From: Maridesulfovibrio salexigens DSM 2638
Lineage (GTDB): Bacteria > Desulfobacterota > Desulfovibrionia > Desulfovibrionales > Desulfovibrionaceae
Reading direction: 5' to 3'
Length of the DNA stretch: 64,000 nucleotides
NCBI RefSeq assembly: GCF_000023445.1
Contig: NC_012881.1
Location: 1,989,501 to 2,053,500 of the forward strand
Both the position numbers and the translations under genes were made by a program. Shown one piece after another: positions 18,241 through 27,128 of this stretch. Each line of letters starts with the position of its first letter. Positions within the stretch are counted from its first letter, which is position 1. The notes beneath the pieces are model-generated. The model saw only the letters and a list, made by a program, of their open reading frames with translations, searched no databases and was not told where the DNA came from.

Positions 18241-18277
18241 GGTTGCCTAAGTTCTCTTTGAGAATCTTAGGCAACCA
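18241..18277. other. Strong hairpin between two minus-strand genes
   Basis: ggttgcctaag pairs with cttaggcaacc, and the stem is extended by a bulged ttctc/gagaa segment. Neither side has a T tract. It lies just downstream of the 165-residue gene on the minus strand and could be an imperfect terminator or an RNA-stability hairpin. Confidence 0.55.
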
Positions 18278-18284
18278 AGAAATA

Positions 18285-18782
18285 TTAATTATCATCACCT
18301 TCACGGGTTTCAACCAGCGGGCGGTGTGCGCCGAGGTTGTAGAGGCCGCGCAGTGCGAATGGCAGGTCGAAGTGGGGTACTTTTTCAAATTTGATCAGCC
18401 CGATATCTTTGCCTTCGGTGATGGAAGAAAGCGGCGGCAGACCTGTGGGGACAGGAAATTCCATGGGTGTGGAGAATATGGATTCAAGTCTTGATGAGTA
18501 GTGCTCCTTGAGATATTCAACAACCTGATCGCGCTCTTCCATAGTGAAGGATTCGAGGACTATCTTGCGATCCTTCTTTGCGTCAGGAATCGCATCGAGA
18601 GTGGCAGGGCTTCCGAAAAGATTATCCCATTTAATTTTGCCTTCATCAGCCTCATCCCATTCGGGACGGAAAAGATGTACTTCAACATCGCGGCGGCCTT
18701 TGAAGCTCTTGATGACCATAGATACTGCGTATCCGCGCGGACTGGGTATCTCACCGTTTTCTATTTGGATTATAGGAATCAT
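18285..18782 (-). CDS. Hypothetical protein
   Basis: A 165-residue soluble protein with no signal peptide, membrane segment or motif I recognise. It begins MIPIIQIENGEIP and is rich in charged residues, with a helical stretch TMEERDQVVEYLKEHY. It is encoded divergently from uvrB, with about 100 bases between them that must hold both promoters. Function unknown. Confidence 0.7.
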   Translation of the reverse strand: MIPIIQIENGEIPSPRGYAVSMVIKSFKGRRDVEVHLFRPEWDEADEGKIKWDNLFGSPATLDAIPDAKKDRKIVLESFTMEERDQVVEYLKEHYSSRLESIFSTPMEFPVPTGLPPLSSITEGKDIGLIKFEKVPHFDLPFALRGLYNLGAHRPLVETREGDDN

Positions 18783-18881
18783 TGCTACCTCGCAAAATGA
18801 ATGTTTTAATGAGCTTGTCAGCTTGTTACTTTCTTCTCATAACTATTTTAATTTAACAGCACAAGTCGGGAACCTATCATA

Positions 18882-20888
18882 ATGGCGAACAATTTTGAGC
18901 TTGTAAGTGACTACACCCTCAAGGGCGACCAGCCTGAAGCGGTGAAGCAATTGGTCGAAAATATTAAGCACGGCGTACAGGATCAGATTCTGCTTGGCGC
19001 TACCGGTACGGGTAAAACTTTTGCTATGGCCAATGTTATTAAGGAGCTTAATCGCCCAACATTGGTTATGGCGCCCAACAAGACTCTTGCGGCCCAGCTT
19101 TTTAATGAATTCAAAGCGTTGTTTCCGAATAATGCTGTTGAATATTTTGTCAGTTATTACGATTACTACCAGCCGGAAGCATACCTGCCGCATTCCGATA
19201 CTTATATTGAGAAAGATTCATCCATCAACGATGATATTGATAAGCTCCGTCACTCCGCCACCCATGCTTTGCTGACCCGGCGAGATGTACTTATCGTGGC
19301 CTCTGTCTCCTGTATCTACGGTCTTGGTTCCCCTGAATTCTACGCCAAGATGATCATTCCGGTTGAAGAGGGGCAGGAACTTTCCATGGAAAAGCTCATG
19401 GATAAGCTGGTTGAAGTACAATATGAGCGCAACGACTACGACTTTCACCGTGGTACCTTTCGAGTGCGCGGGGATGTAATTGAGATCATTCCGGCTTATG
19501 CCCGTGAGCAGGCTTTGCGCATTGAATTTTTCGGTGACGAGATTGATTCCATACTTGAAACAGATCCGTTGACCGGGGAAGTTACCGGACGCAGACGCAA
19601 GACTGTTATCTATCCGGCCAGTCACTTTGTTTCGGATCAGGATAACCTTGAACGCGCACGTGAAGATATCCGCAATGAACTTGCTGAGACTCTGACTCTC
19701 TATAAGAAAGAGAACAAGCTGATCGAAGCGCAGCGCATTGAGCAGCGCACTATGTATGATCTGGAGATGATTGAGGAGATCGGGTATTGTAACGGAATCG
19801 AGAACTACTCCCGTCACTTGGACGGTCGTAAGGAAGGCGAGGCTCCGGCAACTCTGATCCATTATTTTCCGGATGATTTTTTGCTTTTCATGGACGAATC
19901 CCATATCGCAGTGCCGCAGGTGGGCGCCATGTACAATGGTGACCGCTCGCGTAAAACCACATTGGTAAATTTTGGTTTCAGGCTTCCTTCAGCTCTTGAT
20001 AACAGGCCGTTATGCTTCGATGAATTTCTCGACAAAATCGGGCAGACCGTCTATGTTTCCGCGACTCCCGGTCCGTGGGAAATGGAGCGGGCGCAGGGGC
20101 TTGTGGTTGAGCAGATTATCCGACCCACCGGATTGCTTGATCCTGAGATTGAAGTCCGTCCTGTTAAGGGGCAAATGGATGACCTGCTTGCAGAGTGTAA
20201 AGAACGCGAGAAGCGTGGCGAGCGGGTGTTGATCACTACCCTGACCAAACGTATGGCTGAAGACCTGACTGAGTATTTCAATCAGATGGGCGTGGAAGCC
20301 AAATATCTGCATTCAGACATCGACACAATGGAACGTATGGCTATTATTCAGTCCTTGCGCGCCGGAGAGTTCGTGGCTCTTGTCGGTATTAACCTGCTGC
20401 GAGAAGGACTTGATATCCCGGAAGTTTCCCTTGTTGCCATCTTGGATGCGGATAAGGAAGGTTTCCTGCGTTCGACTCGATCTTTGATTCAGACCTTTGG
20501 TCGTGCGGCTCGTAATGCTGAAGGGCGGGTTATTCTTTATGCAGATAATGTGACTAAATCCATGCGTACTGCCATAGACGAAACTTACCGCCGCCGTGCC
20601 AAGCAGATGGAGTACAATGAGGCTCATGGTATAGTGCCTCAGACCATCGCTAAATCACTGGATAATATGTTGGGAACATTGTACTCTGATAATTGGTCGG
20701 GTAGTGAAGTTAAGATTGCGGCAGAAGATGTTGCAGAGTATGGACTTGATCCCGCAAAAATGGAAAAAGAAGTTCGCAAGCTTGAGAAGGATATGCGCAA
20801 GTATGCGGCAGAGCTCGAATTTGAAAAGGCCGCCGAGCTGCGAGACCGCATTCAGGTTTTGCGAGAGAAGATTCTTAGTCTCGGATAA
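18882..20888 (+). CDS. uvrB: Excinuclease ABC subunit B
   Basis: DNA-damage-verifying helicase-like subunit of nucleotide excision repair. The 668 residues show Walker [15 protein letters not shown] and the beta-hairpin region [10 protein letters not shown] with its aromatic cluster. The helicase motif [10 protein letters not shown], the [10 protein letters not shown] block and QTFGRAARN follow, and the C-terminal UVR motif [14 protein letters not shown] binds UvrC. Length and motif order are as expected. Confidence 0.97.
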   Translation: MANNFELVSDYTLKGDQPEAVKQLVENIKHGVQDQILLGATGTGKTFAMANVIKELNRPTLVMAPNKTLAAQLFNEFKALFPNNAVEYFVSYYDYYQPEAYLPHSDTYIEKDSSINDDIDKLRHSATHALLTRRDVLIVASVSCIYGLGSPEFYAKMIIPVEEGQELSMEKLMDKLVEVQYERNDYDFHRGTFRVRGDVIEIIPAYAREQALRIEFFGDEIDSILETDPLTGEVTGRRRKTVIYPASHFVSDQDNLERAREDIRNELAETLTLYKKENKLIEAQRIEQRTMYDLEMIEEIGYCNGIENYSRHLDGRKEGEAPATLIHYFPDDFLLFMDESHIAVPQVGAMYNGDRSRKTTLVNFGFRLPSALDNRPLCFDEFLDKIGQTVYVSATPGPWEMERAQGLVVEQIIRPTGLLDPEIEVRPVKGQMDDLLAECKEREKRGERVLITTLTKRMAEDLTEYFNQMGVEAKYLHSDIDTMERMAIIQSLRAGEFVALVGINLLREGLDIPEVSLVAILDADKEGFLRSTRSLIQTFGRAARNAEGRVILYADNVTKSMRTAIDETYRRRAKQMEYNEAHGIVPQTIAKSLDNMLGTLYSDNWSGSEVKIAAEDVAEYGLDPAKMEKEVRKLEKDMRKYAAELEFEKAAELRDRIQVLREKILSLG

Positions 20889-20923
20889 TATTATCGGTTA
20901 ACAATCAATCTGGACTGTCAGGA

Positions 20924-21961
20924 ATGAAATCCAAATCCCTATTTGTAAAGCTGCTCCGCTTAAGGCGTGATTTCGGAATGTTCTGGGGGCTTATCTCCGG
21001 TTTCATTTATATGACGCTTGTTTTTATTGGCGGAATTGTCGGCTATATGTGGATTGAGGGATGGAATTTACTGAACAGCTTTTATATGGTTGTCATCACT
21101 CTTTCCACTGTGGGATTCATGGAAGTATTGCCTTTGTCCGATCAGGGCAGGTTTTTTACCTCCATTCTTATACTCGGTGGTGTGGGTGGTTTTGCATATT
21201 TGATCGGTGCTTTTTCACAATTGTTGGTGGAAGGGCGGTTGCAGGCAATTCTAGGGAGACGCAGGATGCAGAAGACAATCGGAAAACTCAAGAATCATAT
21301 CATTGTCTGCGGTTATGGTCGTATCGGGGCCATTGTGACCAAAGAGGTCATGGATGAAGGTCTTGAAATTGTTGTAATCGAAAGCAATCCAGAGCTGATT
21401 GCTCAGATGGAAGCTGCCGGGATCGCTTGTATTGAGGGTGATGCCACCAGTGACGAAACTCTTAAGCTGGCCGGATTGCAGAATGCCAAGACCCTGATTG
21501 CCGCACTTTCTGATGAAGCCGCCAACGTTTATGTGACCCTTATCGCCCGCCAGTCCAATGTTAAGGTGAATATTATTGCCCGTGGTAATGATACTGCCAG
21601 CATCTCCCGGCTCGAATTTGCCGGAGCCGACAGAGTGGTCCTGCCGCACACTATCGGTGGAATCCGTATGGCCCAGTCAGTGCTTAGACCTACGGTGACA
21701 AACTTTCTCGATATCGCCATGCGTGGTAAAATCGACTTGCAGATGGAAGAACTTTTCGTTACCGATTCTTCCGAGCTTGTAGGGCTGGATCTGATTGAAT
21801 CCAAGATTCGCCCCCGGTTCAACCTGATCATTATTGCCATCCGTAAAGGTAATGGCGAAATGGTCTTCAATCCCGGTCCCAAAGAAGTCATCGAAGCAGG
21901 TGATACTCTGCTTACCGTCGGTAAACTTTCCGACCTTTCTGCTATTAGCAAGATTCTTTAA
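20924..21961 (+). CDS. Potassium channel with RCK (TrkA-N/TrkA-C) domains
   Basis: A 345-residue channel subunit of MthK type. Two N-terminal hydrophobic helices (about 20-42 and 75-100) flank a pore loop with the filter TLSTVGFME, where canonical K+ channels have TVGYGD. A cytoplasmic RCK_N domain follows with the NAD-binding glycine motif VCGYGRIGAIV, then RCK_C to the end (LVGLDLIESKIRP, VIEAGDTLLTVG). The replaced Tyr and Asp in the filter may change conductance or selectivity. The channel assignment is secure but ion selectivity is inference. Confidence 0.88.
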   Translation: MKSKSLFVKLLRLRRDFGMFWGLISGFIYMTLVFIGGIVGYMWIEGWNLLNSFYMVVITLSTVGFMEVLPLSDQGRFFTSILILGGVGGFAYLIGAFSQLLVEGRLQAILGRRRMQKTIGKLKNHIIVCGYGRIGAIVTKEVMDEGLEIVVIESNPELIAQMEAAGIACIEGDATSDETLKLAGLQNAKTLIAALSDEAANVYVTLIARQSNVKVNIIARGNDTASISRLEFAGADRVVLPHTIGGIRMAQSVLRPTVTNFLDIAMRGKIDLQMEELFVTDSSELVGLDLIESKIRPRFNLIIIAIRKGNGEMVFNPGPKEVIEAGDTLLTVGKLSDLSAISKIL

Positions 21962-21963
21962 GA

Positions 21964-22140
21964 ATGCCTCCGGCGGCTCTCCGAGGGGCAGCGTTGCTCT
22001 CTGTATCCGTAAGGCTCGAGCAGGAAGCTCTCGCCTTACGGCTATAGGTAAGAAGCTTTTTGGGAAAAGTTTCTCTGGACTCTTCAAAAACTTGAGTAGG
22101 GCTTCGCTGTTGTGTTCGCAAAATTCCTTTTTAAAATATA
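21964..22140 (+). repeat. Intergenic repeat element, copy 1 (left of ligA)
   Basis: This gene-free region starts with atgcctccggcggc (21964-21977), contains an imperfect hairpin built on ccgtaaggc / gccttacgg, and continues with ttcaaaaactt and tagggcttcgctg. The same ordered motifs occur in reverse orientation at 24000-24090, so it is one of two diverged copies of a dispersed element. Confidence 0.6.
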
Positions 22141-22149
22141 AAGTTTATA

Positions 22150-23994
22150 GTGAAGAATAAAAACAAAGAAATTAAAGATTTAGTTGCGCTTCTAGAGAAG
22201 CATAACGAAGCATATCGCCGTGGTATGCCTACTATTAGCGATGCTCGTTATGATGAGCTAACTGAGCAGCTTCGTGACCTTGATCCTGAAAACCCTTTCC
22301 TGACAAATGTAGAGCCTGAGAATTTCAGCGAAAAGGTTGAGGTGCGTCATCCCCGGCCTATGCTATCTACCGAGAAAGCCTACACAACTGAAGAGCTTGA
22401 GCGATTTGTTTCCCGTGTTGAGAAGGAAGCAAAAGCAATGGGTATCAAGGAAGTTACTTACCGGATTACTCCCAAGCTTGATGGCCTTGCCGCCCGTGAT
22501 GACGGGAAGGTTTTTGCTACTCGCGGTAACGGTGAGGTTGGCTATGAAATCTCCAGCGCTTTTACCAAGGGAGTGGTTGCTGTAGGCGGACGCGGGCAGG
22601 GCGTTGGCGAGATTGTTTGCAGTCTTGAATATTTCGATGAGCATTTGGCAAATTCTTTTGAACACCCGCGCAATATGGTTGTTGGGATTATTACCTCGGA
22701 TAAGGTAAATGAAGCTTCCAAGCAGGCTTTGCAGGATGAGGCCGTTCGCTTTGTGCCTTACAGCACTTTGCCTAAGAAGGTTGTTAACGGCGAAGAACTG
22801 GTCAGCCGTGTCTGGGAAATTACTGACGAACTTTGGGAAGCTGCTGATTATCCGCTGGACGGTATGGTTGCGGAAGTTACTGATACTGCTTTGCAGGAAC
22901 GTCTTGGCGCGACAGCCCATCATTACCGCTGGCAGATAGCTATCAAGAAGAAGGGCGAGTCTGCAGTAACTGAGGTTGAAGGTATCCGCTGGCAGGTAGG
23001 ACGCATGGGTGCGGTTACTCCGGTCATGGAAGTTAAGCCTGTCTCTGTTTCCGGTGCGACCATCCGTAACGTCACTGCTCATAATGCCGGAATGCTACGT
23101 GATCAGTCCATCGGCATTGGCGCGACTATTCGTATCATTCGCAGCGGTGAGGTTATTCCCAAGCTGGAGGAAGTTATCAAGCCCGCACAGGAAGTGGAAT
23201 TGCCTGCTGAATGTCCTTCGTGCGGTGCAGAACTTTTCTGGCAGAATGACTTTCTGAAATGTCCCGATTTCAGCTGTCCGGCTCGTGTGGAGCAGCGTTT
23301 GGAATACTGGTTCAAGACTCTCGGCAATGCAGATTGGTTCGGTAAGAAAACCATCGCCAAGCTGGTTAAGGCTGGGCATAATTCCCTTGAATCAGTTTAC
23401 ACCATGGCCGAAGATGATTTTCAGAAGCTTGGTTTTGGTCCAGTGCAGTCCACCAATCTGGCGGAAGCACTTTATATAAGCAAGACCAAGGAAACCGATG
23501 ACTGGCGTTTTCTGGCTGCTTTCGGGATTCCCGATCTCGGCAAGGCGGATAGCCGTAAGCTTTTGGGTTATTTCAAGCTTGAAGACGTTGTGAACGTTAA
23601 ACAGGAACAGCTCATCGAGTTGCACGGTTTTGGCGATATCACCAGTCATTCAGTTACAGAGGGGATCGCTGCGATTAAAGAAACTATCCTGCATATGCTG
23701 GAATTTGATTTCAACCTGCGTAGAACCCCGCTGGTTTCCGAAACTGAATCTATGGAAAGCCCCATCACAGGTAAAGGGATCGTTTTTACCGGAAAAATGG
23801 AGCAGGGCAGCCGTGAAGACATGCAGGCCATGGCAAGACGGCTTGGCGCAAAAGTTCAGACTTCTGTAACCGGCAAGACAGACTTTCTCGTCTGTGGTAG
23901 CAAAGTTGGAGCCAAGAAGATCGAATCCGCTAAAGCCAAGGGCGTTGAGATCATGAAAGAGTCAGAGTTTATGGATATAGTAAACGCGAGCTAA
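22150..23994 (+). CDS. NAD+-dependent DNA ligase, shortened LigA-type (possible paralogue)
   Basis: Seals nicks using NAD+. The domain order is as in LigA. N-terminal Ia region with NEAYRRGMPTISDARYDEL, then the adenylation domain with the nucleophile K109 in TPKLDGLAAR. An OB fold follows, then a four-cysteine zinc finger (CPSCG, later CPDFSCPA), HhH repeats and a C-terminal BRCT domain with GIVFTGKMEQGSRE. At 614 residues it is about 50 shorter than usual, and motif III reads ATRGNGEVGYE rather than the common RGDG-TGEDVT form. This suggests a second, divergent ligase. Start is GTG at 22150 without a clear ribosome-binding site. Confidence 0.85.
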   Translation: MKNKNKEIKDLVALLEKHNEAYRRGMPTISDARYDELTEQLRDLDPENPFLTNVEPENFSEKVEVRHPRPMLSTEKAYTTEELERFVSRVEKEAKAMGIKEVTYRITPKLDGLAARDDGKVFATRGNGEVGYEISSAFTKGVVAVGGRGQGVGEIVCSLEYFDEHLANSFEHPRNMVVGIITSDKVNEASKQALQDEAVRFVPYSTLPKKVVNGEELVSRVWEITDELWEAADYPLDGMVAEVTDTALQERLGATAHHYRWQIAIKKKGESAVTEVEGIRWQVGRMGAVTPVMEVKPVSVSGATIRNVTAHNAGMLRDQSIGIGATIRIIRSGEVIPKLEEVIKPAQEVELPAECPSCGAELFWQNDFLKCPDFSCPARVEQRLEYWFKTLGNADWFGKKTIAKLVKAGHNSLESVYTMAEDDFQKLGFGPVQSTNLAEALYISKTKETDDWRFLAAFGIPDLGKADSRKLLGYFKLEDVVNVKQEQLIELHGFGDITSHSVTEGIAAIKETILHMLEFDFNLRRTPLVSETESMESPITGKGIVFTGKMEQGSREDMQAMARRLGAKVQTSVTGKTDFLVCGSKVGAKKIESAKAKGVEIMKESEFMDIVNAS

Positions 23995-23999
23995 AGCAA

Positions 24000-24090
24000 A
24001 ATTTATAAAAAGCCAGTGGCAAAGCCCTATTAAAAGTTTTTGGGATTCTTAAACCCTTTTTTCAAAAAGGGTTTAAGCCGCCGGAGGCAT
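24000..24090 (-). repeat. Intergenic repeat element, copy 2 (right of ligA, inverted)
   Basis: Read on the minus strand this begins atgcctccggcggc (24090-24077) and has a hairpin aaacccttttttgaaaaagg-type stem. It then shows caaaaactttt and tagggctttgcca, matching the motif order of the copy left of ligA. The hairpin (aaacccttttt / aaaaagggttt on the plus strand) may also terminate ligA transcription. Confidence 0.6.
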
Positions 24091-24143
24091 AATCTTTTCA
24101 ATAAAGCGCGAAGCGCATCAAATTAAATTTCAAGGAGCCTAAT

Positions 24144-24926
24144 ATGACTGATGTAGTAATTATTGGAGCGAAGGGTCGCATGGGCGACACACTGGTTCGC
24201 TGCGTACAGCAGAGTGATGATCTGAAACTTGCAGCAGTCATGGAACGTTCCGGCTGCGAAGAGGGGCTTGATTCTCTGGGCTGTGTTTGCGGCACTGATG
24301 CTCAGGAAGTGCTGACCAAGGTCCCCGGTGCTGTAGTTGTTGACTTCACTTCCCCTGCTGCGACTTTGAAACTGCTCGAGATTGCATCTGTTACCGGCAA
24401 CCCGGTTGTTATCGGTACTACCGGCATGACTAATGAAGAGCTTGCACAGGTGGAAGAATTCGCTAAGAAAGTTCCGGTATTCCTCGCTCCGAACATGAGT
24501 GTCGGCGTGAACGTGCTGCTCAAGGTTCTGCCCGAACTGGTGCGCATGCTTGGTGATGCTTATGATATGGAAATGACCGAAATTCATCATAACAAGAAAG
24601 TGGACTCCCCAAGCGGAACCGCACTTAAGCTGGCTCAGTGCATGGCTGAAGCACGCGGCCTTGTTTATGATGAAGTTAAAAAGCATTCCCGTGACGGTAT
24701 TATCGGTGCCAGAACCAAAGATGAGCTTGGCGTAATGGCAGTTCGCGGCGGTGACGTTGTGGGTGACCATACTGCATATTTTCTCGGACCCGGTGAACGC
24801 ATCGAAGTTACACACCGTGCGCACTCCCGTGAAACTTTCGCTCAGGGCGCGCTCCGTGCCGCACGTTGGCTCTCCGAGCAAAAGCCCGGTAAGCTCTATG
24901 ATATGGCTGATGTGCTGGATGTCTAG
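24144..24926 (+). CDS. dapB: 4-hydroxy-tetrahydrodipicolinate reductase
   Basis: Second step of the lysine/diaminopimelate branch, NAD(P)H-dependent. The 260-residue protein has the Rossmann motif [13 protein letters not shown], then VIGTTGM, the [10 protein letters not shown] motif and the signature [17 protein letters not shown] with catalytic histidine and lysine. The start has caaggag nine bases upstream. A terminator follows the gene, so it is transcribed alone. Confidence 0.96.
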
Positions 24927-24954
24927 CAGACTAGATCGCTGATTAGTTAATTTT

Positions 24955-24987
24955 AAAAGGCTGTACCATTCCGGTGCAGCCTTTTTA
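24955..24987 (+). terminator. Rho-independent terminator after dapB
   Basis: Stem aaaaggctgtacc / ggtgcagcctttt (one wobble) with loop attcc and a T5 tail. Confidence 0.9.
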
Positions 24988-25083
24988 ATTTTTACGAGCA
25001 AAGTCTGATGTTTTTACAGCTGCCTATTCTTAGTATAAAGTTGGCTTAGTCTAACAATATTAAATTTGATCATCAGGCTGAAT

Positions 25084-26190
25084 ATGTCTTTTTATGTCAG
25101 AGCTACAATTACTTATTTTCTTTTTTATCTGTATATCCGGCTTTGGATTTGCAGGTTGCTGGTTGACAACCCCAAAATCAAACGTGGGGTGCTTACTGCT
25201 ACTGATTTGATGACTCTTGTCATGCCGATCACGGTCTTTTTCCCGGAGCATTTACCATATTTGCTTAAGATTTTCATGCAGGGCGCCGGCTATAGCTGGG
25301 CAGCGATCATCGCCTGTATGGTTCCGGTAGGGCTATGCTTTGAGCCGATCCGCTGGGGCATCAAGCTTCTCGGCAACGGTATAAAAGTGCCGAGGCTGAA
25401 GGTGTTCGGAGCGCTTTGTCTCATCTCTATTGTGATGACTGTTGGTGGGTATATTAATGCCACTTCGCCGACGGTTAAGGAAGTTGCATTTGATCTTTCT
25501 AATGGTAGCAAAGAGGCCAAAGAATACCGTGTGGTGATGTTTTCAGACTTGCATGCCGGAAAGCTGATGACCCGAGACCGTGTTGCTGCGGTTGTAAATA
25601 TGGTCAATTTAATGAAACCGGATATAGTGCTTATGGTCGGTGATGTCTTGGATGACCACGACAGTGAATTGACCGGAGCGGTTGAAGAGCTTGCTCTGAT
25701 CAAAGCTCCTCTGGGTAAGTTTGCAGTGCTGGGCAACCACGAATTTTATCTCGGCAACAATTGGTCCCGGAGTATTCTGGAAAAGCAGGGAATAAAAGTG
25801 CTGGGCGATAGCTCCACTGTGGTGGATGATCGTTTCTTATTGGTCGGGCGCAATGATTTTGCAAACATTCGTGGTGGGGGACTTGTCCGTGCTGTACTAA
25901 GGAATGTGATTCCTAAGGGAAATCAGCTGCCGATCATTCTTATGGATCATACACCGCATGAACTTGAAGAGGCTGAACAGAATAATGTGTCCTTGCAGGT
26001 TTCAGGGCACACCCATAACGGGCAGTTGTTTCCTTTTAATCTGGTTGTGAAGCGTATTTATGAAGAAGAGTACGGAATTTATCAGAGAGGGGACACTCGT
26101 TATTATATCAGTTGCGGTGTCGGAATATGGGGGCCGCCGTTACGCACTACAGCCAGACCGGAAGTGGTACTGATGAAGATTCGGATTTAG
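25084..26190 (+). CDS. Membrane-anchored metallophosphoesterase (YkuE/calcineurin type)
   Basis: A 368-residue protein with about four hydrophobic N-terminal segments (residues 1-125) followed by a calcineurin-like phosphoesterase domain. Metal-binding motifs are in order: FSDLHAG, GDVLDD, GNHEF, and SGHTHNGQLFP. This combination is seen in YkuE/YaeI-type phosphohydrolases; the substrate is unknown, with UDP-diacylglucosamine-like or other phospholipid substrates possible. The ATG at 25084 is preferred over an upstream in-frame TTG at 25066. A terminator follows. Confidence 0.85.
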   Translation: MSFYVRATITYFLFYLYIRLWICRLLVDNPKIKRGVLTATDLMTLVMPITVFFPEHLPYLLKIFMQGAGYSWAAIIACMVPVGLCFEPIRWGIKLLGNGIKVPRLKVFGALCLISIVMTVGGYINATSPTVKEVAFDLSNGSKEAKEYRVVMFSDLHAGKLMTRDRVAAVVNMVNLMKPDIVLMVGDVLDDHDSELTGAVEELALIKAPLGKFAVLGNHEFYLGNNWSRSILEKQGIKVLGDSSTVVDDRFLLVGRNDFANIRGGGLVRAVLRNVIPKGNQLPIILMDHTPHELEEAEQNNVSLQVSGHTHNGQLFPFNLVVKRIYEEEYGIYQRGDTRYYISCGVGIWGPPLRTTARPEVVLMKIRI

Positions 26191-26200
26191 ATGGTTTATG

Positions 26201-26234
26201 TCCGGGGAGATTGTTAAATCTCCCCGGATTTTTA
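26201..26234 (+). terminator. Rho-independent terminator after the metallophosphoesterase gene
   Basis: A perfect 12-bp stem (26201-26212 with 26217-26228), loop gtta, then TTTTT. It sits between convergent genes. Confidence 0.9.
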
Positions 26235-26235
26235 A

Positions 26236-26940
26236 TTATCTGGGGAATGAACCGTTATTGATATCAATGCAGGTTCCGTTGATGTATTCTGGGCAGTCAG
26301 TTGCCAGCCAGTGCATGGCGGAAGCTACTTCTTCCGGTTTGCCGAAGCGTCCGGTGTAGACCGCGGCTTTGATTGCGTCACGGCGGGCTTGGGGAATTGT
26401 GTGCAGCATGTCGGTTTCAATGGGACCGGGAGCAACTGCATTTACCACGATTCCGTGAGGGCCGAGAATTTTTGCAAAGCTTTTGGTCATGTTGATGACT
26501 CCGGCTTTGGTAATTCCATACCATACATCGGGGTGCCCGATCTGTCCGGCGATCGATGCGTTGTTGACAATACGACCGTACTTTTTGTCTTTCATTGATT
26601 CGGAAACGGCGGTAATCAGGGCCACCGGAGCCTCAATGTTAATCTTGAGGACTTGATCTACGCTTTCAGCGGTATATTCGTCATACGGTGTTGCGTACAT
26701 AACTCCGGCATTGTTGATAAGCACATCGATTGCAGGCAGTCCGGCAATGAATTCAGGGATTCCTGCTACATTTTGAAAATCGAATTTTTCGGTTCTTACC
26801 TGCGGATGCTGGTTGTACTTGAAGTTTGAGAAATCACGGGCCGCGACGATTACGTTGGCTCCGTCTGCGATGAACATCTCGGTAAGCTCAAGGCCGATCC
26901 CCTTGTTTCCGCCGGTAATTAAGACAGTTTTATTTTCCAT
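26236..26940 (-). CDS. Short-chain dehydrogenase/reductase (SDR)
   Basis: Classical SDR of 234 residues. Cofactor motif TGGNKGIG (residues 9-16), NNAG, the catalytic serine in NNASIAG, and YGITK (YxxxK) are all present, followed by VNAVAPGPIETDM. The substrate cannot be inferred, though the C-terminus INGTCIDINNG resembles FabG-like members. Monocistronic on the minus strand; divergent from the GAF-domain kinase gene. Confidence 0.88.
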   Translation of the reverse strand: MENKTVLITGGNKGIGLELTEMFIADGANVIVAARDFSNFKYNQHPQVRTEKFDFQNVAGIPEFIAGLPAIDVLINNAGVMYATPYDEYTAESVDQVLKINIEAPVALITAVSESMKDKKYGRIVNNASIAGQIGHPDVWYGITKAGVINMTKSFAKILGPHGIVVNAVAPGPIETDMLHTIPQARRDAIKAAVYTGRFGKPEEVASAMHWLATDCPEYINGTCIDINNGSFPR

Positions 26941-27128
26941 TATGAGTTCCTTTATTAGTTTTTGAAGTGATACTTTAAGTTTGGGTGAACTAGTAAAGCC
27001 TAAAGGAATTCGGAAATCAAGGGTTCATCTATTTGTCTGATTCTTTCATCATTTGACTCTGCTATCAGATAAATTAAGAATTGAATTTCAGGGCCGGTCC
27101 GGAAAGCGGAATTGGCCGGAGATTAACT

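Noticed and set aside
18241-18277. Canonical terminator between fosX and the 165-residue gene
   Set aside because: The stem is strong but neither strand shows a T tract, so it is listed only as a hairpin.
24123-25001. Minus-strand frame (292 residues) opposite dapB
   Set aside because: It is fully antisense to a certain gene and the dapB terminator falls inside it.
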